Shown here piece after piece: positions 35,880 to 48,739 of a stretch of DNA of 64,000 nucleotides. Origin of the DNA: Eulemur rufifrons (taxonomy: Eukaryota; Chordata; Mammalia; Primates; Lemuridae); NCBI RefSeq assembly GCF_041146395.1, contig NC_090989.1:218334843-218398842 (forward strand), read 5' to 3'. Each line of letters starts with the position of its first letter. Positions within the stretch are counted from its first letter, which is position 1. The notes beneath the pieces were generated by a model. That model was given only the letters and a program-made list of their open reading frames with translations. It had not been told where the DNA came from and ran no database searches. Position numbers and translations under genes: made by a program.

Positions 35880-37364
35880 TTTTTCTTGCCATGGGAAAAT
35901 TTAATAAATGACCCCAGTTACACAATCCATTTTTTGGAACCTTGAAGTTACTGACTTGGTCTTAGTACTGCAGGACAGTCAGAGTGAGCAATTAATTGGT
36001 TTGGAATAATATTGTCAATTGAATTTGCTCCAGACAGTGAGAGAAAGGGAGATTTTGAGTTGTTTATAATCTTAATTGACCAAATATTTGACCAAAGCAT
36101 ACTTTAATGTCCCCAAAAGAGGTGAAGAATTTCAGTTAATGAATTTCCAAGGACTTAGATGAACTCAAAGAACAGTTGTTAACATAGAGAGGGTCCTTTT
36201 TCTCTATTATCCTATAAAAAATATGTCAGAGTTACCATAATATTTCTAATCTCCACTTTGTCTACTACATCTTCCTTTTCTCCTCCTCCTTCTCCCCCTC
36301 TGTGGCATCATCAACATCCTTAGTCTTAATGTAGTATCTTGGCTCCTTTTCAGCACAGTAGGTGTAGCAACTGACTCCTCTCTTTTTAAACCTAAAAGCG
36401 ATATGTTATGTTAACTATTTAAACCAGAATAAATCATAAACTCAATAAGGTCTTGTCTTTCCTTAGTGGAAGTAACTTAATGGAGGAATTTAATATGTCA
36501 CGTATGCAGAGAAATTTGTTATATTGTAGGAGATTTTGTAATAGATTTACATTTTAGATATGGTTCCATTGTTTCCATTTAGGAATATCTGTTGAGTCAA
36601 TGACCTAAGATTGTCCTAAGACCAGGATCCACTAGCTTTTATATCTATAATTTATAGATAATCCACAACAACCCAAAAATCCTACATCATTTTATTTTCA
36701 AGTCATTTGCTTTTATATTAAACTCCTTATAAATGAGTAATGTTAAAATACATTTAATTTGCATACCACTAACCCACAAATTCCAACAAACATGCATTAT
36801 TACTAGACTGCTTTTATTAGCAGGCTCCTGCTTTTTTCTGAATTTGGATAGCTTATGGGAATGATTTTCACCTCATACCCTGAAACATTTCTGAAGCAGC
36901 CAGACATCTTATTTTGTGAATATGCTTATCATAAAATGACAAAAGAAGTTTCTCTAAAATCCTCGCAAATACCAAAACCATTTCTCAAAGCTCTTAAATT
37001 GAGAGATACAAGTTGGAGGTTTTGATTTCATGATGGCAAAAAGAAGCCTCCTGGGAGTGATGTGTATTTTACTGGAACCAGGAGAATGATTGGAAAATTT
37101 ATCCCAACATTTTTTCATTCTGCCATCCTAATCATAGCCCTGGAATCCCAGAGACACGTACACATATTCTCATTAGCCAGGCACTCCCTTGATTTAGCCA
37201 TTCTGAGTAACTTAGAAGCAAGTGGGAAAAAGATCTGGTTAGTCTTTATCTAATGGGCAATGCAAATCCCCCTTCTGCGGCACAAAGATTTGCTTTTTCA
37301 TCTTCTTTTTCCATGTATTTTAATAAAGTGAATAGAACGTGGGCCTTTTTGTAAGATAACATGT
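35880..37364. other. Single-copy AT-rich stretch
   Basis: Nothing classifiable is seen apart from a pyrimidine-rich run at about 36265-36300. The (AC)n array follows at 37365. Confidence 0.5.
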
Positions 37365-37391
37365 ACACACACACACACACACACACACACC
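37365..37391. repeat. (AC)n microsatellite
   Basis: Thirteen AC units. Confidence 0.95.
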
Positions 37392-37439
37392 CCTATGTTG
37401 CTCTGGGAAGGACTGCAGTTTTCATGTAAAATAACTGCA

Positions 37440-38200
37440 TGTTTCACCTTGTTCTCCAGGGCTCCAAATTGCCAATCTTGTGATGCGCTGTCACAACTTA
37501 TGCGTGACTGACTGGTTACAGAGCCCGCTGATCTATATGGAGAGGTGAGAATTTGTCACTGTGCATAAGCAGAAAGATCAGTCAGATACAGTGATAGATC
37601 TGTTCTTTGCCTGGATTCGTCTGCTGCTATATTAGGGTAGCTCGGCAGCTGCCAAATCCAATTGTGAGCCTGGTTTTGTGGTTGAGAAAACAGAAAAAGA
37701 AAAAATGATGTCCTGACATAGCCACTTTGGGGTACAGTAGCTGCAGAGTGAAAATATTATTGTAATCATTATGTCAAAATATTCTCTGACTCTGTATCCA
37801 CCATAGGAGGTGCAGCAGCTACTTTAGCATCTCTTCTCAGTCACTGCAGAGAGAGTTTATATATTGTGGTTTTGGGGTTCAAGTTAGCATCTGGGGTGTA
37901 AGTGGGTGGACAGGCTCACACAGAACTCAGTCTGACTTTTTCCAGGCCTGCTAATTAGAATTAGCATCTGTAATTAAAAATGAAGCCATCACTCTGGTGC
38001 CAGGGGCAAAATATGGTCAAATGACCCTTAAACAAGCTGCAATGGTGTTCTATGAAAATATTACAGATTTTGCAAAACTCATTAATGATGCTGAAGACAA
38101 TGTGCTCGTTAGATTGGAGGGTATAAAATGCGCACGGTGGCTTATCGCTTTTGTGTTCATTCACTCGGCTGTGTTCATTACTATTCATGTGGATTAAAGA
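37440..38200. promoter_or_regulatory. Best enhancer candidate: repeat-free block with palindromic factor sites
   Basis: No repeat is recognisable across about 760 bases, and CpGs reappear (for example near 37484, 37493, 38133 and 38148). The block includes GGCAGCTGCC (37644-37653), a palindrome centred on an E-box CAGCTG; GCTAATTAGAATTAGC (37950-37965), an inverted repeat with a 2-base centre carrying paired TAAT cores; and TAATTA at 37971-37976. Open frames on both strands at 37961-38197 have no known homologue and overlap each other, so they are likelier to be a side effect of constrained sequence than genes. The regulatory role is inferred from motifs and composition. Confidence 0.45.
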
Positions 38201-41200
38201 GGGGAAAAAAGAAATAAGATCAAAGAAATAATATCAGGCCATTATCAATCATATTTAACTAGTTCCCTTTAATAACCAACCTCCATTCATTACTCTGTAT
38301 CTGAGAGAAACTTCTTTCTCAGAACCTTCTTGGCTCCCTCGGGGAGTGCTAAAAGGCATTTTATTTATTCTTTATCCCTACATGAACCTGGCCATTTTAA
38401 CAGCAAACACAGGAAAAAGGTACTTACAAAACAGAAGAAGGAACTTCCATTAGAAAAGTTACGTTTGGACTTAGTCTGTTGGAGAACACTCAGCAGTGAC
38501 ACAGATAATTTTGTCAACAGAACAGCTATCCTGGAACCAGAGAGGACATCCACTATTTGGATGGATTTTCTCCCTCGTACGTGATTCAATAAATGAGTCA
38601 ATGGTCCTGTGTCCTCTAAGGGGCCCTAGACCAACCCCACTGGGCAAATTTTTTTTTCAAGGCTGTCACCAACTTTTAACTTTTCAGTAAGAGAACAAAA
38701 TCGATATTCTTACAAAAGCCTGAAACTTTATTGGCAGTACATACTTTAAAAAAGAATGAAAAACATTGCTCTAGGTTCCTCCTAATTAAAGAATCATAAC
38801 TCCTATAGCTCATGGATATCACAACAAAGCCAAACATGTGAGAAACTGGTGCCATTGCCTCTCTGGACTGATGCTCAGCCTGCAATCAATTTAAATAAAC
38901 TTGAGCAGGTCCATCCAGATTAAATCAATTTAAAAAAATATGTATGTGTGTGTGGGGGTAGATTAAAAACAACAACAACAACAACATAATAACCATTAGA
39001 GCTTGTTAACCCTTGCAGAACTGCACTGTGATTAAAAACATACATGTCAAAGGAACTCTGCTTCCGTGTTATTGTCATTAGTATTATTTTAGGTTGAGGA
39101 TGTTGCTGTCACTGCCACTGTTAGTAATTTTTCAGGACATTGTACAGAACATTTCAAAAATGCAGATCTCATCATATCCCAGAATGGGAACAGCTGTGTG
39201 AAGTCTCCTGTACAACTATAAAGAAAAATCCTGTAAAATTTTGTATAAATATGAGGAAAGCTCCAGGGAAAACATTTTGACACTCACTGGATCTTCTCAG
39301 AGGAAAGTATCTGTTGTTTTCCCTCATGGAGAAGTTCCACTTGTGAGATAATTCTATACAACGAATTAGAAAGCCTTTGAGCAATGTTTGTGTGGAGCAA
39401 GGTAGCAAACACAAATGCCTAGAGAGGCCCGGCAGGTAGTGTGAGCAGCCAAGCAAGTCCAGTGGGCACAGGAAATGCAGAGACAGTGTCTGCCCACTTG
39501 ACGGACGCCACTTCTCAGCTCCAGTTACTGTTGCCTTGTGGAAACGGGGGCCCAAATCTCCTGACTTTTTAAAAGAGAAACTGGAAATCTGGATCTTTGC
39601 AAAGTTTCCTAATTTTAAAATGAAGGCAACTTGTTCAAAATGAGCCTGACAAAAACTATAGGATTCATCACACCAGCTGCCATTTTTAATTTACAGAGTA
39701 TGTCACTACACTATCCACATTTACTGAGGGTCTCCTGAACATAAAGCTCAATATTGATGCTCTGAAGGATATGTTGGACATGAAGGATATGTTGAAGACA
39801 AGAATTGTACTCCCAAAGAGTATGATGAGTGGCTGAATCAATTAAGAAAGTAGGTCTCCAATGGTACTGCAAATATACAGTACAGCATGGTATTCTTCAT
39901 CCTAATTAGCAATAAGAGTAAAATAGAATTTTTGAGGAATAAAGACCAGGAGGAATGAATGGGAGTGGAAAGAGAAAATAAAACTAAGCTTAGAATGGTG
40001 ATTTTGGGCTGGATATCAGATCCGAACACTGAGGAAAAGGGGGGTAGGGTGGAGAATCTATTAGATTTTAATGATCTTCATAGACATACACATCTAGGTA
40101 ATGTGACTGCTGTTGAAATAGAATTGCATTTACATTTGATCACTCCCCTTATTAGAGAACAGCATAGGAAAGAATTATAGAAATATTATTCAGGTTTTGA
40201 TTCTTAAAAATTAATACTGACTTTAAAGGTCATGGATAGCTGATCAAGGGTAGGTAGGCTTGAAACAAAATTTCTGATTGCAAACAATTCCACAGCATTA
40301 TATGTTCTTTTATTTTTATTCACAGTGACAGTGTGTCAGCTTAGATAAAAAGAAACACTGAAGGTTTTTCATGGGCTTCAAACATCACATAGCATTAATT
40401 CCGATGAAAAATTTTCAAGACATGACTTTAAATGGCAATAATTTTGACACCGTGAATTTCAAGACTAGGTATTCAACACCCCTCCATATAAACTGAACCC
40501 CATTTGCAAGAAGACTTAATAGTCTTTATAAAAAATTCTCATGTAAGGTTTAACATGTTTACACTCAAAATTTACTAGGGAAGGATGGAAACAGAAAAGC
40601 TATTCTGAGTTCATTTGTATTTATTTTTCTTTCAAAAGAAGATATAAAAAACGTAGGGCTTATTTTTTTTTCGTGTATATTAAAGCCAAATAACAATAAA
40701 ACTTGATTGTCATTCTATTTAAAGAAGGCAATTATGCAATGGTTATATATACCCGGCGCTCACATGTCTGAACCTAAGATGTCTGAGCCCTCTAAACTGA
40801 TCTTGTAATAGAACTGCATTTCACAGGAGGATAAAATGGCATAAAACCACAAGCTTGGTATTTCTGAAATGGGAAAGCCATTCACTCAGGAAAGGAAATT
40901 GAGCTTCCTCAGAACTTCCAGATTTGTACTTGGGCAGAATACATAGAAAACCTGCAGCTTTGGGGCCACTTTTGCTTTGGCGGTGTGCATGGACTTATTC
41001 TAAAGGTGGAGTCTTGCACCCACTGTGGTGGGTGGCTTTGGGGTTATGGCTACATTTGCAAAAGCAAAAACCTCAACACTAGCATTTTACTTTGATCCAT
41101 CATTATCACTTTGGTACAATAATCAGTGAAATCCCAGTGTTTGGGTCATCAGTTTACATCTTTGTGAAGGTGTGAAATTCACTTATGCTGACTGATAACT

Positions 41201-42290
41201 GTTTCAGAGTACACTGACTCCCTCCTAGGCGTCCCCATATTTTGGAGGTTTCTTCATGAGATAAATAGTGTCATTAAGGGAGTACTATATTGCAGGATAG
41301 TATCATATTTTATAAAATAACAAAGAAAAATGAAGAGTTATAAAAATTGATTTGTGGGATAAGAATAACATTTAATAAATGGATATGATAAGAAGGAAAA
41401 TGCCATTTAAAAATGTCTCAATTAGTCATTGGGAAATAAACAAAGCCACTTTTAAGCCAGTGTGGAAGGGTCAATATTCCTAATTCACACCTACAGAAAG
41501 GAATGATAATAATGAAAATGAATGATTTCAGGCCACAAGCGTGATTGCAGATGTTTCTGTCTGTTTGTAGATGAGTGCCTTTTGACTATCAGCACAAATG
41601 GCCGAGTTTGACAATTTCTCCTCTGCTTCTTCAGTCATCCCTAGATCTACATGACAAAAAAGACCAAATTTCCTCTCCAGGTGGCCATGTAGCCAATTAT
41701 ACCTGCAGAAAGCAATGTGAGGTTTTCACAGCAGTGTCTATAACGTGGTCAGTGTCACCTTTAGAGATACTGGCTTCACTTTAATTCTCTGGACTTCATT
41801 TGTCTTCAAATTCAGGGTATACCAAGTATGATAGTTTTGATTTTGCTAAACCTAAGGAAAATGTGCAGAAATTTCAGTTAACTCTCAAAAGGAGCGAAGA
41901 GAATCATGTTTTCTTCTCCAACCAACGAAATCTCATAGGGAATAAAATTTCACCTCTATTAGGAAAATATTTTGTTTATGTGTGTGATCTTTTATCATAC
42001 TTGGATTTGAATTTGGATTTATCTCAGAGATTTGTAGGGACAGAAAGAGAAGATTAATTTTCATGTAATATGAAATGCTTACATATTTGGGGTGGGAGAC
42101 AGAATATTTACACTACAGATTATCACCTGGGCATACCATCAGTCTCATGCAGTTTTCTTTGATATAGCTCTGGAGTGTTGCTAAATTAATATATCACTTT
42201 AATAATAAATCCTCATAATTTAGGACAAAAATGAGGAAATCAGTTTTTGTTTTCCTAGGTATCATGCTTTTACACAGGATGTGTATTATA
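38201..42290. other. Mostly single-copy stretch
   Basis: No gene was recognised. The stretch contains an (AAC)n array at 38966-38985, an 18-base tandem doublet at 39763-39798 (TGAAGGATATGTTG in both units, 16 of 18 identical), and a 127-codon minus-strand open frame at 39172-39555 with no family resemblance. Confidence 0.45.
38966..38985. repeat. (AAC)n repeat
   Basis: Six AAC units. Confidence 0.9.
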
Positions 42291-42299
42291 ATAATAAAA

Positions 42300-42520
42300 A
42301 TTACAATATCCAACATTTATTTAGTGCTTGTTATATACTAGACACTATTTAAAGCGTTTTTAAAATACTTTGTATTAGCTCTTTTAAACATATTATGTTT
42401 AAAAATAAACATAAATTTACTATTTGTTAATAGTAAATTTTACTCTTTTAATTCTCACAAGTTGTCAAGCAAAGTACTACGATTATGCTCATTTTAAAGA
42501 TGAGAAGTTGAGACCAAAAA
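42300..42520 (-). mobile_element. MIR, inverted, interrupted by a hairpin insert
   Basis: AACATTTATTTAGTGCTTGT, TATACTAGACACTATTTAAA, TTGTATTAGCTCTTTTAA, then after the insert AATTCTCACAAG, and GCTCATTTTAAAGATGAGAA read as inverted MIR. A 55-base insert (42388-42442) separates the two parts. Confidence 0.75.
42379..42451. repeat. 55-base twin-hairpin insert with 9-base flanking duplication
   Basis: CTCTTTTAA occurs at 42379-42387 and again at 42443-42451. The 55 bases between hold two adjacent perfect inverted repeats: TTATGTTTA / TAAACATAA (42393-42401 and 42406-42414, 4-base loop) and AAATTTACTATT / AATAGTAAATTT (42413-42424 and 42429-42440, 4-base loop). Removing the insert and one duplicate restores a continuous MIR. 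Confidence 0.8.
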
Positions 42521-43019
42521 AAAAAAAAGTCTCAATTTTCAAAGATTTAAATATTGGAGAAATATGCAGTGATCTTACAAGTGGCAGAAATTATAGAAAC
42601 TTTTTATGGTTAACAACTAAATAGTTAAGTATGATCTCGGTGTTATTTTTTTCATAGCTTTGCATTAAATATTCTTAGCTTATTAGTTTCTTATTCATCT
42701 TCTTTATTCTTCTGTGCAATCCTCTTGCCACTATAAACTATCCTTCTTTCCTTTCTTTCTTAATTTTTCAATGACAAATCAACTTTTAGAAGTCTTTTGG
42801 CTTAATATCTCTTCCTTTTATCAAGAAAATAAATATTATTGTCTAAAAACCCACTTGAAAATTTTGCAATAGCAGGAGGGATTTTTCTTAATTATGAAAT
42901 ATTTGATGGTTGCAATGATACTTTCTCCATTCCTTAACCATCTTCATGGATAGAAAATATGGCACTCCTCCTGGAAACAGTGGTCAAGTAAAGAGAGTTC
43001 AATCATCGCTTTGTTGAAA

Positions 43020-43228
43020 AAAATTTCCTGAATTTGAATCCTGCTGGTCTGAAGTCCTAGCTCCAATGCTCAATGAGTATATAAAACCTTAGGGATTTCA
43101 TTGACCTACCTTAGTCTCATTTCCTCATCAAAAACTTGGCTCTAATAACAATATCCACTTCATGGGATTGTCTATCCAATGCTGGGATAGAGTAGGCACA
43201 CAACAAATGTTAGTCACTCTTCTCGCCC
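43020..43228 (+). mobile_element. MIR
   Basis: GAATTTGAATCCTGCTGGTC, TTAGTCTCATTTCCTCATCA, AATAACAATATCCACTTCAT and GGGATTG, with AGTAGGCACACAACAAATGT and TAGT at the end, give the full MIR order. Confidence 0.8.
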
Positions 43229-44251
43229 ATGCAACAAAACCTAAAGCAAAGGACAGAGGACCTAATAGCTTTCCAATAAATGCTAGTTCAATATTACAAA
43301 CGAAGAAGAAAATGATTTCAGTCATATTGCAAAAGAAGATGTTCAGAAGAAATAATTTTCAGGTTGTCCCTAAATGGTATTGAAAACCCAATTATGCTCA
43401 CAGTTAGAGGGTAAAAACGACTTTAGGTACATCCACAGTCTGTCTCTGTCTTCCTCTCATTTGTTCACAGTTTACAAGTGGAAAGGGTAACAAGACTTTG
43501 GCCTGGCACACTAAATCCTGGATTCAAACATCCAGGGCTGCTGCCTTTCCCACCGCCAGACGGATGGCTGTGCGAGGAGAGATTAGGAGACACTTGAGAC
43601 GTTGATGCCTGAGGCTTGCAGTACTAACCAGAATAAACATTTTTCTTTTTTCAGTAAAGCAAATATGCACGGAGCAGCTGCGCTAGGAGAGTAGTATTTT
43701 CACAGTTACTTCTAGTAATAACTGCACTTTAAAAGTGTTTCAACACTTGGACTCTAAGCATCCCCTAGTCCTTTATGTAGATTCCAGTTTCGCTCAAGTT
43801 GGGTAATTTCTTGCTTCTCTTCTTCCAAGGTCTCTCTGTTGCTTGCCCCAATAGAAACATGATCTTCTTTGGTTTTATGTCACTGAAGTTTAGGAAAAGG
43901 AAGTGACAGATTTGGAGTTTCTTTTAAAAACAGATAGTTTAAAAATAAATTATAGCAAACTATATTTATGGTCATCTGTTGATAGTCTATATAGATCTCT
44001 GTCTTGGAAGAGTAGCTCTGAAACCCCATTTGGAATCATGTGAAATTACGTCACCACTCACAACATGGTGTTAGCAGCCATCTATCTTCAAGTGCATGAA
44101 GTCAACCTGCTACCCTATAAACACGCTGCTGGTGAGATACACAGAGAGAAATATTTTGGAAGAGTGAAAACATTCTTAGTCAAAGTCTGGACTCGTTTGC
44201 TCATTTGTAGTGACAAAATGATTTTGAAGGGACAACTCCTAAACTCCTAAG

Positions 44252-44430
44252 AGAGGCACAAGATACAGCGCAAAGCGCACTGGTCTCCGTGCGAGTGGGC
44301 TTGAACTCAGGCCTTGGAAATCTTAGACAAAACATAAACTGCTGTGGCCTCTGTTCTCACTTCTGTAAAACCAGGGGGTTGCGCTAAATGACACTGAGCC
44401 TCTGAATCCTAAAATTATTCTTGGTAATAG
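44252..44430 (+). mobile_element. MIR3-like SINE
   Basis: GCGCACTGGTCTCCGTGCGA, GTGGGCTTGAACTCAGGCCT, CTGTTCTCACTTCTGTAAAA and GGGTTGCGCTAAATGAC are arranged as in the tRNA-derived SINE whose tail reads '…GGTTGGACTAGATGA…'. Its higher CpG count comes from the tRNA-like head. Confidence 0.55.
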
Positions 44431-44479
44431 TTGTGATTTTACTTTTATCATACAGAAAGAAAAATAGTAATAATTATCT

Positions 44480-44735
44480 ATAACTTCTTACCATGCTGGA
44501 ACTCTCTAAGACCCTTCCTTGCCTTATTTTTCTTTGTGGAATTACCACTATCACAAATACTATGGATTTTACTTTTTAATTTTTGTTATCCTCTGTCTCT
44601 CCCTTCTGAAATGTAGGTTTCATTGGGGTAGGGGTCTTTGGTCCTTTTTATCACTGCTGTATTCCCAAATTTTGGAACAGTGACTGGAATATAATAGGTG
44701 CTCAGTAAATACTTAAAGACTGAATGATTCATAAC
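44480..44735 (+). mobile_element. L2 3' end
   Basis: TATCACTGCTGTATTCCCAA, GGAACAGTGACTGGAATATA and ATAGGTGCTCAGTAAATACT form a typical L2 terminus, preceded by a matching pyrimidine-rich part. Confidence 0.8.
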
Positions 44736-45137
44736 TGTTTATAATTTAGCATCTTGTTTTCTATAGTGAAATATGGTAATTAAAGCTACTTCCCACATCC
44801 TTTCTAAAAAGTGTTTGAGAATAAATTTCTATTGTAATTTAAAACTTGAATAATAATCAAAAATCCTTTCATACTAAAAAATGTATTACTACTAACAGAA
44901 AATGCTTGACTGCTCATGCTTATGGTTTCTAGGTCCAAATTCTCATGAGATTTTTGGCTAGCTTTAATTAATTAGGGTGTCTTTCCCAAATTGTCTTTTG
45001 TGAGTAGTTGTAAATGTATCAACATAGACAATAAACACTGGATGGAATTTAGATCTTTAATTCCAACCTTCCATTCAGAGAAACCTGTGTTTGTAAACTT
45101 CCCTGAAATGCAACCATTCCAAACTCTCTTGAGCACG

Positions 45138-45173
45138 TCCAATGATAGAGCCCAATGCATCTCTATCATTGGA
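45138..45173. repeat. Perfect inverted repeat, 13-base arms
   Basis: TCCAATGATAGAG (45138-45150) and CTCTATCATTGGA (45161-45173) are exact reverse complements around CCCAATGCAT. No TA or other target duplication is seen, so it is not an obvious transposon. Confidence 0.9.
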
Positions 45174-45784
45174 TATGGTTGTTTTGTTTGTTTATGTTTT
45201 TTAAAACATACATTTCTAAAAGGTATATTTTTCCCTTTTTCTTCTGATCAGGCATGAGCATCTCCCACCTTTGCCCCAAGTGTCTCTTTTACATTATTGC
45301 AGATGTTTATGTATTTTAAAATTTGTTATAAATACATAATTAAAAAACCCAGAAATCAAGGCAGCAATACCACAAATCACAGAACACTGGGCATCTAAGA
45401 AAATATACCCTCTCTAAATTTCTAGCACAAACTTGACTTTTGGGTAGCCAACAGGAAGTTTGTATTGGATGTCTCACATGAGCACCCTCAGTGGTTTGAA
45501 GAAGTTCATGGGAAATTCTGAGAAGCAGGTGTCTGATGAAGGTGGACACATCCTACTGTGGCAGCCTAGGTCTGCAGAGCAGCTTCAAAAGTGAGAAAGG
45601 AGAAACCAGGTGATGGAGGAAGCACTGAGCCGGGGAAGGAACGTGAGCTCCATGCCAGCATCACGGTTGCTGACTGTCCTGTTGAGTCTGGATAAGTCTT
45701 TTTGGTTTTTTCTCATTGGTTGCTCAAACTGCAAAGTTAAATATAAGCCTTTATTTCCCTAAGGGGCAAGTGTGTGAATTAACT

Positions 45785-45965
45785 AGAATAATGAATCTCA
45801 AGCTTCAGCATAAGAATCATGTTGGGGTCTTTGTTAAAGTGGATTTTTTTTTTTTTAAATTATTGAGCCCCTCTGTTAGAGATTTTGATTCAGTAATCTG
45901 CATTTTAAATAAATTCCCTAGTGGTTCTGATACAAGTCAGGCGCCTACTACAACTTGAGTGATTC
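45785..45965. mobile_element. Charlie-type short DNA element (MER5-like)
   Basis: AATCTCAAGCTTCAGCATAA, GAATCATGTTGGGGTCTTTG, TTGATTCAGTAATCTGCATT and ACTTGAGTGATTCC have the internal order of MER5/MER3-like hAT derivatives. A poly(T) run at 45843-45857 interrupts it. Confidence 0.55.
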
Positions 45966-46339
45966 CAAATTAGGGGAGTTGATAGTCCATTTCTTACTGT
46001 GAAAGGGAGCATGTGTGAACAAGCTGTGAATTAGATACATAGCAAACTTGACTTTTTCTTAAAGTTACTGTATCCCATCCTTGTATTTTCTAACTAATCC
46101 TTCTACAAATTTTTTTCCTTTCCTTTTAAACATTTAGTGATCAATTACAGTACGTTTGCATTTGTTTTCTTAATGTCTTTCAGCCCTGGCTCTATGCTAG
46201 AATCATTGGAGATACTTTTAAAAAGAAGTTATGATTTAGTTGGAAATTTCAGGAAGAAAAGGGAAACATTCATCAGGGTGCTGTTGGAATGGGGATGGAA
46301 AGCAGAAAACGCTAGAATTCTATATACTGATTATAAAAA

Positions 46340-47755
46340 CTAATAACGTGTGCTCTTTAATTTATCCATCGTCCCATGGGAACATGTGGACACAAATCAG
46401 GTTTCCCACATACCTGCCTACTTGCTATGTTCATAGTGTGAAAATTCTAATGTGTGGGCACGGTATCCTCTTGTCCTTTTAAAGAGGGACCAGGAACAAA
46501 AATCCTGGCTGGTTTAATAAAATGTGAAATGCAAGATGGGAAATGGAAGATTATTTGATCAATTATGTGTAAAGATAAATCTCAAACTTTCTACAGGAAA
46601 GAGTAACAATAAAGTTCTGCCACCCTACTGCCTAAATTTATTAACTAGACTATACAACTGTTTGGTTTCTAAACTGATTTTCTAAAAAAGGATCTTGGAA
46701 ACATGACTTCTCCCTGCCTTGATGTTAGAATCCATTTTATACGGCATGTAAGCCTTTAGCCAGTAATGAAAAGTCAATGTAACATCCAACTCCTTATAAC
46801 TTCTACGTTCTACTTACAAAGGAATTAGTAAGTCACAGTAGTGATTATGGCACATAAACACATTTCTTTCTCCATTCAGTTGACAAAATGAAATATTGCT
46901 TGAAAATTAGAAAATCAGGAGTTTAACATTATTGTTCCTGACATAAAGATTATATGGCTTTGGACTAATCTTTTGTGTTTACTTGCCAGCATTAGGAATG
47001 TAAATCACTAAGTAGACTTAGCTTTAAGTAAAATTAAATATAATTTAATAAGTAATTTTTGAGTACTCTGTATATCCTTAGTTTTGTGGTACAGTGGATC
47101 TAAGGTGAAAATAATAATTTTTCTTTCCAAAGATATTTCTTATTAGATTATTGAATTATAAGAATATTAGGCATTAGGTAGTTAGAATCAAAGACATATT
47201 TTCCAAACAAATTTAAAGAATGCTCATTAGGTTTCCAGATGTGATCTTTACAGGCTATATAACACTATCTTTTTTTTTCCTTTTTCACTGTTGAACATAA
47301 AAAAAAGATAAGTATTATAATTTTTTGAATTTGGCTTTTCATATTTGAGTTATGATGGTTGTTCTAAGCTTTGATTATCAGACAAGGGAAGAAGCAAAAG
47401 TGGTTGGAAAAAGTATTTACATTATGCAAATAGAGAAGAACCACAGGAATAGTTTGAGCAAACAATAGGATAGATATTTAAACATTATCTTCTCCTATAA
47501 ATTAGTTGAACCTTTTCATGCATGTATTTAAATCAACAGCTCATCTTATAGAAAGGAATTGAAAAGGTCAGCAAAAAATAAAGTTAATTAGCTTTTCAGC
47601 AGAAGTCAAGACCTTCAGATTTCCTTCAGGATCTCTTAAGACTTAGGATCTAAGAGAAAATAGTAATGCTGCTGTAGTAGCAATCATTTATGGCAATTAT
47701 TTTCCCAATTTCATTATCTATCATATCTAGTAAAAAGTGGATCACTTTTTGGACA
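46340..47755. other. Single-copy AT-rich stretch
   Basis: No repeat family, gene or RNA was recognised. Confidence 0.5.
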
Positions 47756-47759
47756 TTAC

Positions 47760-48070
47760 TCTTGCTTAGATTGATGGTAACACTTCCTTTCTCTGAAGAA
47801 ATCCCACTTTTCTTCAGACTTTTCCACACCCTTCCCTTCATCTACCACCCAAGGCAGACAAAGTCCCCTCTTCTGTGAATTCCTAGCACTTTATATAAAA
47901 CCTCACCCTGGCATATCACTCTGCTCTGGAATTACTGGTTGGTCACATCTCCGGCTTTCTCTAGATGATGAGATCTTTACTTTGTTCCTCTTTTCTCTCT
48001 CAGAACTAGTACAGGTTTTGGCATACAATATTTGCTAAAAAATGTGTGGTTGATCCAATGAATAAAGTCA
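47760..48070 (+). mobile_element. L2 3' fragment, degenerate
   Basis: A pyrimidine-rich segment (TTCCTTTCTCTGAAGAAATC; CTAGCACTTTATATAAAACC) is followed by GTACAGGTTTTGGCATACAA and TATTTGCTAAA and a terminal CCAATGAATAAAGT, which is L2-like. Confidence 0.55.
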
Positions 48071-48739
48071 TGGCAATAATTTCCATGTTGCAAATTTTAA
48101 ACTCTGGTGTGATGTACCATTGGCTTATTCTCAAGAGTATTTCACAGCTCAGGAACTAAAGACTGAATATAAACCCAAACAGCCTCAGCTGCATAATCAA
48201 TTCCTGAAAGTAGTCAGGCCACACTTGATACCGATTCTAGAATGAAGATTCAACAGGAGACAAAAGATTATTTATCCTTATTAAAAGGAATCAAGTTTAA
48301 AAAGTGTTTGGATTAACAGTCTCCTAGATAAAGAGTTTAGCTAACGCTAGTTTAAGAAAAACATTGCGAGTGGTTTTTTTTTTTCTTTTTTTTTAATTTT
48401 AATGTTCTGATTATGAGGCACTGACAATCAGGCAATCATTTTATTTTGAAAGCTCTGGCTGGAGTTCCCTAGGTGTGAAATGTTCATATATGTAAAAAAC
48501 ACAGATGTGGGACAAACATAGTTTGAAATCAGGTACCCGGCCTATAAATATGGATTTATGCTTTGCACTCGACCAAGGTTATCAAGGAACAAGGAGATCT
48601 TGCAAAGTTCCTTAATCCAATGGCAGTTTTGATAAACTTTTGTCAAAGGTGGAGATATTTAAAGGAAAGAGCGAAAATGGGCAGTTGTGGGAAAGGGAGA
48701 GGAGGATATGGGTCAAACAAATGCTTCCCAAGTAAATGA

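Noticed and set aside
37961..38197. Overlapping frames on opposite strands as a small gene
   Set aside because: Both strands are open over the same bases and neither product is recognisable. A conserved non-coding element explains it better.
39172..39555. 127-codon open frame on the minus strand
   Set aside because: No family resemblance and no supporting structure around it.
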